Shown: one piece after another, positions 25,834 to 34,341 of the stretch
How positions within the stretch are numbered: position 1 is the first letter of the stretch
Layout: every line of letters begins with the position of its first letter
From: an uncultured Streptomyces sp.
GTDB lineage: Bacteria > Actinomycetota > Actinomycetes > Streptomycetales > Streptomycetaceae
Reading direction: 5' to 3'
Assembly: GCF_947488945.1 (NCBI RefSeq)
Contig: NZ_CANLBS010000004.1
Span: 186,001 to 250,000 of the forward strand
DNA length: 64,000 bases
Notes under the pieces: model-generated
Databases searched by the model: none
What the model saw: the letters and a program-made list of their open reading frames with translations, nothing else
What the model was told of the DNA's origin: nothing
Program-made: the position numbers and the translations under genes

Positions 25834-26164
25834 GGTCCCCCCAGGGATGGTCGGTGTGGTGATCATCATCCCGTGCCGGACGGGTGCGCGGTGCCGCCGG
25901 GAGGATTCCGTGACGCAACCGGGTCCCGGCCGTCGCGGGATCGTTGGGGACGGCGGGGGAACGCCGGAGGGAGCCGAAGAGGCAGGCGCAGGGGACGCCG
26001 GAGGGGGCGGCACGGGGGATGCGGTGGCGCCGCGCTGCGTGACGCGTGGGGCGCCGCGTGGGGTACGGGGACCGTGCGGCGGCGGGCCCGGTGCCGCTCG
26101 GGCGGGTGACCCGTACGGCACCGGTGCCGGGTCCTGACCCTCCGGCGGCCCGGTCGGTCCCGCC
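25834..26164. other. Intergenic region upstream of the small lipoprotein
   Basis: About 330 bases between the lipoprotein start and the kdgD stop. Apart from a weak stem-loop (26088-26124) I see no gene; overlapping frames have poor codon bias. Confidence 0.55.
26088..26124 (-). terminator. Weak hairpin downstream of kdgD
   Basis: Nine-base arms (CCGGTGCCG at 26088-26096, CGGCACCGG at 26116-26124) separated by 19 bases, about 40 bases after the kdgD stop on the minus strand. Confidence 0.35.
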
Positions 26165-27094
26165 TCAGCCCGCCTTCGGGTGCGGGAGGCCCTCGATCAG
26201 GGCCGTCAGCTCGGCCAGTTCCGCCGGGGTCAGGTCCGTCAGCGGCGAACGGACCGGACCGGCGGTGCGGCCGACCGCCGTCATGCCGGCCTTGACGATG
26301 CTCACCGCGTAGCCGGCCTGCCGGTTGCGGATGGAGGTGTAGGGCAGCACGAAGTCGTTGAGCAGCTTGACGACGGTGTCGTGCCGGCGCCCGCGCACCG
26401 CCCCGTAGAACTCCAGGGCGAACTCGGGCAGGAAGTTGAAGATGGCGGACGAGTAGGTGGTGACGCCGAGTTCGAGGTACGGCAGGGCGAACATCTCGGC
26501 CGTGGGCAGCCCGCCGATGTAGGTGAGCCGCTCGCCGAGCCGGGTGTGGATCCGGGTCATGGCGTCGATGTCGCCGACGCCGTCCTTGTACCCGATGAGG
26601 TTCGGGCAGTTCTCGGCGATCCGGGCGAGGGTGTCGGCGGTGTACACCGCGTTGGCCCGGCTGTAGACGATGACACCGAGGGAGGTGGCCCGGCAGACCG
26701 CCTCGACGTGCTGTGCCAGGCCCTCCTGGCCCGCCTCGGTGAGGTAGGGCGGGAAGAGCAGGATGCCGTGGGCGCCGGCGCGCTCGGCCGCGCGCGCCAG
26801 CTCGATCGCGGTACGGGTGCCGTACCCGGCCGGGGCGAGGATCGGTGTGCCCGCGGGGGCGGCCTGCACGGCGGCGGTGACGACCCGCTCCACCTCGTCG
26901 GGGGTGAGGGAGAAGAACTCGCCGGTGCCGCCGGCGGCGAAGAGGCCTCCCACGTCGTGACGGGCCAGGTGGTCGATGTGCGCGCGGTAGGCGTCCTCGT
27001 CGAAGGCGAGGTCGGCGGTGAAGTGCGTGACGGGGAAGGACAGCAGTCCCGAACCGATGCGGCTGCCGAGTTCTGCCGGGGAGAAGGAGGTCAT
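26165..27094 (-). CDS. kdgD: 5-dehydro-4-deoxyglucarate dehydratase (DapA superfamily)
   Basis: A 309-residue class I lyase that dehydrates and decarboxylates 5-dehydro-4-deoxyglucarate to 2,5-dioxopentanoate. DapA-superfamily residues are present: GGTGEF (55-60), Tyr144 in [10 protein letters not shown] and the Schiff-base Lys170 in [16 protein letters not shown] near residue 20 and SRANAVY are typical of KdgD rather than DapA. An ATG three codons earlier (27103) lies only one base from AGGAG, so the ATG at 27094, ten bases from it, is preferred. It follows the talarate/galactarate dehydratase gene on the same strand, and a shared promoter element links both. Confidence 0.88.
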   Translation of the reverse strand: MTSFSPAELGSRIGSGLLSFPVTHFTADLAFDEDAYRAHIDHLARHDVGGLFAAGGTGEFFSLTPDEVERVVTAAVQAAPAGTPILAPAGYGTRTAIELARAAERAGAHGILLFPPYLTEAGQEGLAQHVEAVCRATSLGVIVYSRANAVYTADTLARIAENCPNLIGYKDGVGDIDAMTRIHTRLGERLTYIGGLPTAEMFALPYLELGVTTYSSAIFNFLPEFALEFYGAVRGRRHDTVVKLLNDFVLPYTSIRNRQAGYAVSIVKAGMTAVGRTAGPVRSPLTDLTPAELAELTALIEGLPHPKAG

Positions 27095-27209
27095 CTGCGT
27101 CATGCTCCTGAGGTGGGCGGGCTGGTGGGATGCGGGGGAGACGGACGCGGGTCCGGGAGCCCCGGCGGATCTCGGTGCCGCGCCGACCGGCGGCGGGCCA
27201 CTGCTCAGG

Positions 27210-27264
27210 ACCGTACGACCCGTCAGTGATGCCGGTCCAACACTGTTTTCGCATGGACTGATAC
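27210..27264 (-). promoter_or_regulatory. kdgD promoter with LysR-type operator copy B
   Basis: Minus strand: TTGGAC (27235-27240), 19 bases, then TACGGT (27210-27215). The 30-bp element at 27235-27264 begins GTCCAACA and ends GATAC on the plus strand. It matches the copy upstream of the dehydratase gene at 22 of 30 positions with identical placement relative to the -35. Confidence 0.65.
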
Positions 27265-27401
27265 AAGCTGAGCATGACGCGAGGTCGTCCCGCACGCCCA
27301 CCCGGCCGCCCCGCCTCCCGCACGTTTCCCGCCGCCCCCCGCCCCCCTCGTCTCCGCGCCGGGTTCGTGCCGCCGCCCCCCTGCCACGGCGGACGAACGG
27401 G

Positions 27402-27434
27402 GGAGCGGCGGTGGCCGCGTGGACGGGCCGCTCC
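27402..27434 (-). terminator. Possible hairpin after the dehydratase gene
   Basis: Eight-base arms GGAGCGGC (27402-27409) and GCCGCTCC (27427-27434) with a 17-nt loop, ending three bases after the dehydratase stop codon. Modest. Confidence 0.35.
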
Positions 27435-27437
27435 GGG

Positions 27438-28619
27438 TCAGCGGCGGTGGCCTGCCTCGAAGTCGCCGGCCGTCCATGCGCGGGCCTGGTCGCTGAGGGT
27501 GACGCCGAGGCCGGGGCGCGAGGGGACGTGCATGCGGCCGTTCTCGATGTGCGTCCGCTCGTTGAACAGCGGCTCCAGCCAGTCGAAGTGCTCGACCCAC
27601 GGCTCGATCGGGTACGCCGCGGCCAGGTGCAGGTGGATCTCCATGGCGAAGTGCGGGGCGATCGGGAGGTGATGGTGCTCGGCGAGCGCGGCCAGCTTCA
27701 GGAACTGGGTGATGCCGCCGATCCGCGGGGCGTCGGGCTGGATGATGTCGGCCGCGTGGTGGCGGATCAGCTCGTAGTGCTCCGCGACGCTGGCCAGCAT
27801 CTCGCCGGTGGCGATCGGGGTGTCCAGGGAGGCGGCGAGTGCGGCGTGGCCCTGGGCGTCGTACGCGTCGAGCGGCTCCTCGATCCACGCCAGGCCGAAC
27901 TCCTCCAGCGCGCGGCCCATGCGCTGAGCGGTGGGCCGGTCCCACTGCTGGTTGGCGTCGACCATCAGCGGCACGTCGTCGCCGATGTGTTCGCGCACGG
28001 CGGCCAGCCGGCGCAGGTCCTGCTTGCCGTCGGGGTGGCCGACCTTGATCTTGATGCCGCCCATCCCGCTGGACAGGGAGGCGCTCGCGTTGTCCAGCAC
28101 CTGGTCGGTGGGGGTGTGCAGGAAGCCGCCGGAGGTGTTGTAGCAGCGCACCGAGTCGCGGTGGGCGCCCAGCAGTTTCGCCAGCGGCAGCCCGGCCCGC
28201 TTGGCCTTGAGGTCCCACAGCGCCACGTCGAACGCGGCGATCGCCTGGGTGGCCAGACCGCTCCGCCCGACGGAGGCCCCGGCCCACACCAGCTTCGTCC
28301 AGATCCTGCCGATGTCGCTGGGATCCTCGCCGAGCAGGCTGTCGGCGATCTCCTTGGCGTGGGCGAACTGCCCCGGCCCGCCCGCCCGCTTGGAATAGCT
28401 GAAACCGACGCCCTCGTGGCCCTGCTCGGTCTCCAGCTCGACGAAGAGGAACGCTACCTCGGTCATCGGCTTCTGGCGGCCCGTGAGGACCTTGGCGTCG
28501 CTGACGGGGGTGGCCAGCGGCAGCGCGACCGTGGAGACGCGCAGCCAGGAGATCCTGTCGAGCGTCGCCTCGCCGGCCTGCTGGGCGGGGTGGGTGGTCG
28601 TGTACGTCGAGGTGGCCAC
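27438..28619 (-). CDS. L-talarate/galactarate dehydratase (enolase superfamily)
   Basis: A 393-residue enzyme of the mandelate racemase subgroup. The N-terminal capping part has [19 protein letters not shown] and [12 protein letters not shown], which I recall as characteristic of Salmonella-type talarate/galactarate dehydratase. The barrel carries the K-x-K pair (Lys190/Lys192), metal ligands Asp221, Glu247 and Glu273, and catalytic His323 in APHFAME. It would convert galactarate or L-talarate to 5-dehydro-4-deoxyglucarate, the KdgD substrate. GTG start with AGGGA six bases upstream. The predicted transcription start leaves an unusually long leader of about 310 bases without a clear gene. Divergent from the LysR gene. 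Confidence 0.88.
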   Translation of the reverse strand: MATSTYTTTHPAQQAGEATLDRISWLRVSTVALPLATPVSDAKVLTGRQKPMTEVAFLFVELETEQGHEGVGFSYSKRAGGPGQFAHAKEIADSLLGEDPSDIGRIWTKLVWAGASVGRSGLATQAIAAFDVALWDLKAKRAGLPLAKLLGAHRDSVRCYNTSGGFLHTPTDQVLDNASASLSSGMGGIKIKVGHPDGKQDLRRLAAVREHIGDDVPLMVDANQQWDRPTAQRMGRALEEFGLAWIEEPLDAYDAQGHAALAASLDTPIATGEMLASVAEHYELIRHHAADIIQPDAPRIGGITQFLKLAALAEHHHLPIAPHFAMEIHLHLAAAYPIEPWVEHFDWLEPLFNERTHIENGRMHVPSRPGLGVTLSDQARAWTAGDFEAGHRR

Positions 28620-28934
28620 GTCGTGTCCCTGGGGGTGTGAGGCGGATGCGGTCGAGGGCGCGCCGGGCCGGGCCGGGGCCGCCGGCCGCCCGTGCGGGGC
28701 GGTGCCGCGCCCGTCCGCCGCGTGCGGGGTGCTGTCGTTCTGGTCCGGGCGGGGGCGGGGCCTGCGGCCGGAGCGTGTCACGGCGCGGGGCTCGTGTCCG
28801 ACGGGGCCGGGGCCCCGGATGCGGCCGGTGTTCGCTGGGGCATGGTGCGGCTCCCGGTACGGAGGCGGGCCCCTGCCCCGCTGTCGCATGCGGCGGGGCT
28901 CTGTTCCGGTGGGGCTCGCTGGTGGCTGCGACTG

Positions 28935-28989
28935 ACGCTAGGGTCGGCGATTGATCCAAGTCCAACATAAATTTTGCATGCGTCGATAC
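28935..28989. promoter_or_regulatory. Dehydratase promoter and LysR-type operator copy A
   Basis: Minus strand: TTGGAC (28960-28965), 19 bases, then TAGCGT (28935-28940). The 30-bp element spans 28960-28989, ending 13 bases before the LysR start codon, so it can serve activation of the dehydratase and autoregulation of the LysR gene. Confidence 0.65.
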
Positions 28990-29002
28990 CTGGAGAGCAT
29001 CG

Positions 29003-29878
29003 TTGTTCACCCTCGCCCAGCTTTCCAGTTTTGTGGCCGTCGCGGAAGAACTGCACTTCACACGGGCCGCGGAGCGCCTGCGCATGACCCAGCCACCGCT
29101 GAGCCGTCAAATCCAGCTCCTGGAGAGCGATCTGCGGGTGCAACTGCTCGACCGGACCAACCGATCGGTGCGGCTGACCCCCGCCGGCCGCGCGTTCCTG
29201 AACGAGGCGCGCCGCATCCTGCGGCAGGCCGAGCACGCCGCGCTGGCCGTCCGGCAGGTGTCCACCGGGGAGGCGGGCGCCCTCGCCATCGGGTTCACCG
29301 CCGCCGGCGCCTACTCCGCCCTCGGTGCGCTCCTGTCGGTCGCCCGGCGGACGATGCCGCGCACCGAGGTGGTGCTGCGCGAGATGGTCAGCCGCGACCA
29401 GGTGGAGGCCCTCACCGAAGGATCGCTGGACCTGGGGGTGATCCGCCCGGCGGGCACCGGCCCGGACCTGGTCACCCGCACGGCGACCAGGGAGGGGCTG
29501 CTGGCCGCGCTGCCGGTCGGGCATCCGCTGGCCTCCCGCGAGGGCGAGTTGCGGGTGTCGGACTTCGAAGGGCTGGAGGTGCTGATGTACTCGCCGGTCG
29601 AGGCGCGGTACTTCCACGAGCTGCTCATCAGCATCTTCCGGGCGGCGGAGGTCACTCCGGTCTTCACCCAGTACCTGAGTCAGGTGCACTCCCTGCTGGC
29701 GATGGTCAACGCGGGCTGGGGCACCGCCCTGGTGCCGGAGGCCGCCGCGCAGATGCGGTTCGACGGGGTCGTCTACAAGCCGCTCGCGCTCCCCGGACCG
29801 AAGCCGGTCGAGCTGAACCTGGTCTGGCGCGCCAACAACGACAACCCGGCGCTGCACGCCCTGCTCCGGCACGTGTGA
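29003..29878 (+). CDS. LysR-family transcriptional regulator
   Basis: A 291-residue protein. The N-terminal winged helix-turn-helix (1-60; LAQLSSFVAVAEELHFTRAA, MTQPPLSRQI) is followed by the two-lobed periplasmic-binding-like effector domain (about 88-285). The start is TTG with GGAGA six bases upstream; no better start exists. It is divergent from the talarate/galactarate dehydratase gene. Two matched 30-bp elements, one here and one before kdgD, make it the likely activator of the galactarate pathway, with a pathway sugar acid as effector. Confidence 0.9.
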   Translation: MFTLAQLSSFVAVAEELHFTRAAERLRMTQPPLSRQIQLLESDLRVQLLDRTNRSVRLTPAGRAFLNEARRILRQAEHAALAVRQVSTGEAGALAIGFTAAGAYSALGALLSVARRTMPRTEVVLREMVSRDQVEALTEGSLDLGVIRPAGTGPDLVTRTATREGLLAALPVGHPLASREGELRVSDFEGLEVLMYSPVEARYFHELLISIFRAAEVTPVFTQYLSQVHSLLAMVNAGWGTALVPEAAAQMRFDGVVYKPLALPGPKPVELNLVWRANNDNPALHALLRHV

Positions 29879-30264
29879 GCCGGAGGCCGGCCCGCCGGGG
29901 GACCGGCCACTCCTGCCGGCGTGCGGTGTGCCCGTCCTCGGACGCCCGCCGCCACCTCGGGCGACCCGACGTGTGCGACAGGGGCGCGGACGGAAATCAT
30001 TACGGGAATTCAGTTCTGTCCCGGTTCAATAAAATGTGCCCCTAAATACTACTTTTCCATCACCCTTGCGTGCGGTTACCCCAAATGGAATGCAGGGCAT
30101 ATTCCGTGCGGGAATGGAAGACGATGGCTCAGCCGCAGTTCGGGCTCCGGCGGTACATGCGGCCACTCGCTCCCGGTTCCCGTCGAGCCGTCCCGCCGCA
30201 CACCTGCGGCGGGACGGTGTCCACCCGGCGCACCTCACGGGTGCGATGAACGTCTGGAGGCGGT
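29879..30264 (+). other. A+T-rich leader region of the collagen-like gene
   Basis: This 386-base stretch is markedly richer in A+T than the rest of the window between about 29985 and 30120. It contains three GGAAT/ATTCC motifs (30087-30091, 30101-30105, 30111-30115), the last two forming an inverted repeat, and a hairpin at 30188-30217. No coding frame looks real. Confidence 0.6.
30188..30217 (+). promoter_or_regulatory. 13-bp hairpin in the collagen-like gene leader
   Basis: Perfect 13-nt arms (30188-30200 and 30205-30217) with a 4-nt loop, 47 bases before the ATG. It could be a terminator for the upstream LysR transcript or a leader structure affecting the collagen-like mRNA. Confidence 0.55.
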
Positions 30265-30888
30265 ATGACCTCAGCGTCTGCTCCCACACCCACGCTCGCA
30301 GAATCGCCATTACCCACACAGAACGTACCCGTGGGCCCACAGCCTTCCGCCACCGAAGTGGTCGATCCGACGTGCGGCCCGCAGGGGCCCGCAGGTCCTC
30401 AGGGCTCACCGGGCCCCCAGGGGCCACCGGGACCACGGGGTCCGAGTGGCCGCACGGGCTGCCCCGGTCCTGCCGGACCTGCCGGTGCCACCGGGCCCGT
30501 GGGTCCGGTGGGGGAGCCGGGGCCGGAGGGCCCGCCCGGCCCGCAAGGGCCACGAGGCGTCGAGGGGCCGGTGGGGCCGGAGGGCGCGAGTGGCCCGCCC
30601 GGTCCCGAAGGCCCCGTCGGCGCCAAGGGCTTTGACGGTCAGCCGGGCAGGGACGGCAGGGACGGGAAACCCGGTGCCCACGGGCCGTCGGGGGTCGACG
30701 GCCGGGAAGGCCCGGCCGGCCCCAGGGGGCCGCAGGGCCTCCGGGGCGACCCCGGCCCCGAGGGAGCCGTGGGCCCCGCAGGCCCCCGGGGCCCCAAGGG
30801 CGACCCCGGTGACCCGCCCGCCCCGGAGTACCTGAAGCAACTCATCAGGGATGTCCTGGCCGAGATCGGGTTCTGCATCCCCGCCTGA
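30265..30888 (+). CDS. Collagen-like Gly-X-Y repeat protein
   Basis: A 207-residue protein. After a Thr/Pro/Ser-rich N-terminus (about 1-36) without a signal peptide, 49 uninterrupted Gly-X-Y triplets (about 38-184) carry many Pro and charged residues. A short C-terminal segment ([18 protein letters not shown]) looks like an amphipathic trimer-forming helix. Cysteines sit just before the repeat, at its tenth triplet (GCP) and near the C-terminus (GFCIPA), so the trimer could be disulfide-linked. ATG with GGAGG four bases upstream. The sequence predicts a triple-helical rod. How it leaves the cell, if it does, is not evident. Confidence 0.85.
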   Translation: MTSASAPTPTLAESPLPTQNVPVGPQPSATEVVDPTCGPQGPAGPQGSPGPQGPPGPRGPSGRTGCPGPAGPAGATGPVGPVGEPGPEGPPGPQGPRGVEGPVGPEGASGPPGPEGPVGAKGFDGQPGRDGRDGKPGAHGPSGVDGREGPAGPRGPQGLRGDPGPEGAVGPAGPRGPKGDPGDPPAPEYLKQLIRDVLAEIGFCIPA

Positions 30889-30935
30889 CCGCGCGTTTCC
30901 GCGAGACGGGTGCCCGATGCGAGGACCCATGAGAG

Positions 30936-31009
30936 GGGAAGTGCCTCCGCACAGCAGAGCGGGAACCCCCCGAGGCGGCTGTTCCCGTCGCTGTCGGAGG
31001 CACTTTCCC
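30936..31009. other. Large two-tier hairpin downstream of the collagen-like gene
   Basis: Outer arms 30936-30949 and 30995-31009 pair over 14 bases with one bulged T. Inside, CGGGAAC (30960-30966) pairs with GTTCCCG (30981-30987). The structure begins 47 bases after the stop codon. It may be a terminator, an mRNA 3' structure or a small structured RNA. Confidence 0.55.
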
Positions 31010-31399
31010 GATGCGGAGTGCTTGCCGGGTCCCGGGACGGCGCCGCCCGCCGATACGCGTCGCGGCGGACGCGGAGGCGGGTTCGGCAGGTGGCCGACAG
31101 CCGGAACGGGGTATCGCGCATTCCGGGAAACAGGGGGCGGCCCGAGAATGCGGGTGGCCGTGCGGAGGGGGCCCGCACCGGGGGCCCGGCTGCGGCGCCG
31201 TGACGTGCGCGACCGGCCTTTTCCATCATCGCCGCATTCTGCCGTACACCGAATACCGTGAATGCGCCGAATGCGCCGACATCTCGTGCGGCGCGGGATT
31301 TTCACGCCTATTCGCTTCGAAAGCACACGGGAAACTCTTTTCCGGCCGGGGCGCACCGGCGTGCGGTCGGCAGCGGTCTCCGGCATGGCGCGCCGAAGA
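31010..31399. other. Intergenic region upstream of the lipase gene
   Basis: About 390 bases with no convincing gene. It includes a 9-bp tandem duplication (GAATGCGCC twice, 31260-31277) and several A+T-rich patches. Frames through it have unnatural codon use. Confidence 0.5.
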
Positions 31400-31456
31400 G
31401 TTACCGGAGCGTAACTTACCGGTCAGTTACCCCCGGTAAGGGTCCGGTGTTAGCTT
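31400..31456 (+). promoter_or_regulatory. Lipase promoter with two TTAC/GTAA dyads
   Basis: GTTAC-N6-GTAAC (31400-31415) and TTACC-N3-GGTAA (31427-31439) have centres about 25 bases apart. They sit just upstream of a -10-like TAGCTT (31451-31456). The second dyad covers the expected -35 position, so repression is plausible. Confidence 0.55.
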
Positions 31457-31549
31457 CCCCTCACATCGCGTCGAGCCAGTCCGGCGCGCGCCGGTGGGAC
31501 CGGTGCGCGCCGGACGGCGTCGAGTCGGACCAAGTTGAGGGAGAGAGCC

Positions 31550-32974
31550 GTGGGACGACCGAGCAAGACCCTCCGTCGGCGTCACGAGAGCAGAACCCCC
31601 GCGGGCCGGGACGGTGCGGTGCGGGCCGCCCCCGGCCGGCCGGGGGCGCCCGGCGTCCGCGCGCTGGCCGCCACCGTGGTCGCCGCCCTGTGGATCGCAG
31701 CCGCGGCCGCGCCGGCCGTCGCCGCCGACGGGACGTCCGCCGAGGTGGTATCGCGCGGCGTGACCATCCCGTCCTTCTACAACCCGCCCACCGAACTCCC
31801 CGAGCGCAACGGTGCGTTGATCCGCACCGAGCACCTCCCGCTCGCACTGAGCCTGCCCGGCTCCCACGGGCCGCTGCCCGGCACCGCCACCCGCCTGATG
31901 TACAAGTCCACCGACACCACCGGGGCCCCGGTGGCGGTCACCGGCGCGTACATCGAGCCCTCCGCGGCCTGGCGGGGCGGCGGCCCCCGGCCGCTGGTCG
32001 CCGTGGCCTCCGGCACCATGGGACAGGGCGACCAGTGCGCCCCCTCACTGGCGCTGGAACACCCCCTGACCGTGAGCCTCGAAACCCTGTCCGTCGGCTA
32101 CGAGGACATCGCGGTCTACCGCCTGCTCGCCTCCGGCGCGGCCGTCGTGGTCACCGACTACGTCGGCTTCGGCGCCACCGACCGGCTGCACACCTACGTC
32201 AACCGGGTCGACGAGGCGCACGCCCTGCTCGACGCCGCCCGCGCCGCCCGCTCGGTGACCGGCGCGTCCGTCGACGCCTCCTCACGGGTCGGGTTCTACG
32301 GCTACAGCCAGGGCGGCGGGGCCACCGGCGCCGCGGCCGAACTCCAGCCGAGCTACGCCCCCGACGTGAACCTGGTCGGCAGCTACGTGGGCGCGCCCCC
32401 CGCCGACCTCACCGCGGTGATGAAGGGGATCGACGGCAGCGCGCTGGCCGGCGCCCTCGGCTGGTCCATCAACGGCTTCGTGCAGACCGACCCGTCGCTG
32501 AAGCCGATCCTCGACGCGAACATCAACGCCAGGGGGAAGGCGGCGCTGGCCGACCTCTCCACCATGTGCATCGGTGACGCCCTGCTGGGCTACGGCTTCA
32601 CCAAGAGCACCAAGTGGACCAACGACGGCTCTTCGCTGGCCGACATCATCGCCCGCGAGCCGAAGCTCCAGACCTTCCTGGACGGCCAGCGCATCGGACG
32701 GCTGAAGCCGACCACCCCGGTGCGGCTGGCGACCGGTACCCAGGACGACATCGTCGGGCACGCGCAGGCGCGCCAACTCGCCGTGGACTGGTGCAAGAAG
32801 GGCGCCAACGTCACCTACAAGCCGGTCGTGCTGCCGAACCTCGGCGACAAGATCGTCACCAACCACCTGGTGCCGCTCCTCACCGACCAGGGCGACGCCA
32901 TCTCCTGGCTGACCGACCGGCTGTCCGGCAAGGCCGTCGCCTCCAACTGCTGGACCATGCCGGTCCAGCCCTGA
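31550..32974 (+). CDS. Secreted lipase (LIP-type alpha/beta hydrolase)
   Basis: A 474-residue exported protein resembling the secretory lipase family PF03583. A long basic N-region precedes a hydrophobic signal core and an Ala-x-Ala site near residue 59. The nucleophile is Ser253 in GYSQGG, and Asp (TGTQDDIVG) and His (TNHLVPLL) near the C-terminus fit the triad. Cysteines (DQCAP, STMCIG, DWCKK and SNCW) could form two disulfides. GTG at 31550 was chosen over TTG at 31535 because GGAG lies six bases before it. It would hydrolyse extracellular triacylglycerol or similar esters. It ends before a hairpin shared with the NUDIX gene. Confidence 0.87.
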   Translation: MGRPSKTLRRRHESRTPAGRDGAVRAAPGRPGAPGVRALAATVVAALWIAAAAAPAVAADGTSAEVVSRGVTIPSFYNPPTELPERNGALIRTEHLPLALSLPGSHGPLPGTATRLMYKSTDTTGAPVAVTGAYIEPSAAWRGGGPRPLVAVASGTMGQGDQCAPSLALEHPLTVSLETLSVGYEDIAVYRLLASGAAVVVTDYVGFGATDRLHTYVNRVDEAHALLDAARAARSVTGASVDASSRVGFYGYSQGGGATGAAAELQPSYAPDVNLVGSYVGAPPADLTAVMKGIDGSALAGALGWSINGFVQTDPSLKPILDANINARGKAALADLSTMCIGDALLGYGFTKSTKWTNDGSSLADIIAREPKLQTFLDGQRIGRLKPTTPVRLATGTQDDIVGHAQARQLAVDWCKKGANVTYKPVVLPNLGDKIVTNHLVPLLTDQGDAISWLTDRLSGKAVASNCWTMPVQP

Positions 32975-33034
32975 CCCGGCCGCCGACGTCCGCCGCGCAC
33001 CTCGCGGCCGACGACGGCGCTCCGCACACCGACC

Positions 33035-33075
33035 GCCCGCCGTACCGGACCCCTCACCGGTCCCGTACGGCGGGC
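33035..33075. terminator. 17-bp hairpin between lipase and NUDIX genes
   Basis: Arms 33035-33051 and 33059-33075 pair at 16 of 17 positions around a 7-nt loop between convergent genes. Confidence 0.85.
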
Positions 33076-33085
33076 ATCCGCGCGC

Positions 33086-33631
33086 TCAGTCGAGGGCGGC
33101 GCGCACCCGCTGCCGCAGTCGCTCGTCCGGGAGGGCGTCGATCGCCCGCCAGGCCCGGTCGTCGGACTCCCCGGTCGCCGCCGGCCCGTAGGGGTCCGTG
33201 CCGCCGGTGCGGAACAGGAAGCGGAAGTCGATGTGCCGGTGCTCCGGTTCGCCACTCGTCTCGTCGGCCGGGACGAGGTGCACGTCGATGTGGACGGGCC
33301 GGTGGTCCACCGGGGACATGCTCACCCGCACGCCGGTCTCCTCGATGAGCTCGCGCAGCGCCGCGCCCATCAGCGTCATGTCGCCCGGCTCCACGTGACC
33401 GCCCGGGGTGAGCCACCGGTCGAGGTCGAGACGGCGGACGAAGAGGGCCTGCCCGCTGTCGTTGACCAGGATGGCGCCCGCCGTGGCGTGCGCCCGGAGT
33501 TCGCTCCGGCTGGTCACCTCGGCCCCCTCGTCCAGCAGTTCGTGCAGGACGGCGAGCGCGGGGCTCTCCTCGGGGTACGCCTGCGCGTACTCGACGAGCG
33601 TTCTTCGGATGTGGTCCTGCGGAATGGGCAT
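33086..33631 (-). CDS. NUDIX hydrolase
   Basis: A 181-residue cytosolic protein. The NUDIX signature is GGHVEPGD ... LRELIEETGV (about 73-97), with the REUxEE metal-binding core intact. Spacing from the Gly pair to RE is one residue longer than in MutT, a variant seen in many actinobacterial NUDIX proteins. It would hydrolyse a nucleoside diphosphate linked to another moiety; the substrate is unknown. ATG with GGTGA five bases upstream. Confidence 0.88.
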   Translation of the reverse strand: MPIPQDHIRRTLVEYAQAYPEESPALAVLHELLDEGAEVTSRSELRAHATAGAILVNDSGQALFVRRLDLDRWLTPGGHVEPGDMTLMGAALRELIEETGVRVSMSPVDHRPVHIDVHLVPADETSGEPEHRHIDFRFLFRTGGTDPYGPAATGESDDRAWRAIDALPDERLRQRVRAALD

Positions 33632-33995
33632 CGGATCACCTGGTGACGTAGTCGGGGCCGGGTGCGGCGCGCGCCCGGTCGGGTGCCTGGACTTCGTGCG
33701 GGGAAGCCGTGTGATTCCGCGAGCGGCCGGGAGGTGTGCACCGGGCCGGGGCGGCCACGCACGGACAGGTGAACGGCCCAACGGCCGCAGGCTGTGGGAC
33801 GTTGACATTTTCGCGGAATATTTGCCGTCCGCATACGTGCGACTACAGCGTCCGGCGTAGTACGCACCCGTATCCCGGCGACTCACCCCGCCCCGGACCG
33901 GTGGCGGACGCACCGGCTCCGCGGGTGGGAGCACCCGGCTCGGTGGGCGGGACGTGCCGACTCCGTCCGGCACCGACCCCTCCGGGCGCACGGGG
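33632..33995. other. Intergenic region upstream of the NUDIX gene
   Basis: About 360 bases. A TTGACA (33802-33807) in an A+T-rich patch is the only promoter-like sign, but no good -10 follows at normal spacing. No gene is evident. Confidence 0.5.
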
Positions 33996-34024
33996 ACGGG
34001 CTCCCGCCGTCGGCGGGAGCCCGT
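33996..34024. terminator. Perfect 13-bp hairpin before the small zinc-ribbon gene
   Basis: Arms 33996-34008 and 34012-34024 with a 3-nt loop (GTC). It lies upstream of the gene at 34068, so it may insulate that promoter or stop minus-strand readthrough. Confidence 0.65.
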
Positions 34025-34055
34025 AGACGGCCCGTGGAGTGGTGCGCGCCCCGCG

Positions 34056-34061
34056 TAGCCT
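34056..34061 (+). promoter_or_regulatory. Leaderless -10 element (TAGCCT)
   Basis: TAGCCT ends six bases before the ATG at 34068 with no Shine-Dalgarno. Confidence 0.5.
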
Positions 34062-34067
34062 GACCCC

Positions 34068-34319
34068 ATGGACAGTGAGAGCGCCCGGCGCGCGCCCGGC
34101 GGGAACGGCGCGGGCGCCGCCACCGAAGCGGTGACGGGCCCCGAGGTCACCTACACCGAGTGCCGGCAGTGCGGAACGCTGATAGCCGGCCTCGACGGGC
34201 GGTACGCCTGCCCCGGGTGCGGCTGGGTCAACGACCACTCGGAGGGCCACCGCGCGCTTCCCACCGCCGAGGACGACCCCGACTATCCGGGACACGCCCC
34301 GCAGGCGCCCCGAGGGTGA
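34068..34319 (+). CDS. Small zinc-ribbon protein
   Basis: An 83-residue protein. A Gly/Ala-rich N-terminus leads to a compact zinc ribbon with CRQC (about 32-35) and CPGC (about 47-50). A C-terminal acidic, Pro-rich tail follows. Such short single-ribbon proteins are common and of unknown role in Streptomyces. Apparently a leaderless transcript. It converges on the GntR gene with 22 bases between stops. Confidence 0.75.
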   Translation: MDSESARRAPGGNGAGAATEAVTGPEVTYTECRQCGTLIAGLDGRYACPGCGWVNDHSEGHRALPTAEDDPDYPGHAPQAPRG

Positions 34320-34341
34320 CGCGGAAGCGGCCCCGGCCCGG

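Noticed and set aside
28620..28934. Coding extension of the talarate/galactarate dehydratase into its long leader
   Set aside because: The added residues are Arg/Pro/Gly-rich without family similarity, and GTG 28619 has a good ribosome-binding site.
30406..31386. A 326-codon minus-strand frame across the collagen-like gene
   Set aside because: It is the mirror of the Gly-X-Y repeat and has no start signal or domain.
33802..33836. TTGACA-containing promoter upstream of the small zinc-ribbon gene
   Set aside because: No -10 at 16-19 bases; the gene's own TAGCCT six bases before the ATG explains its expression better.
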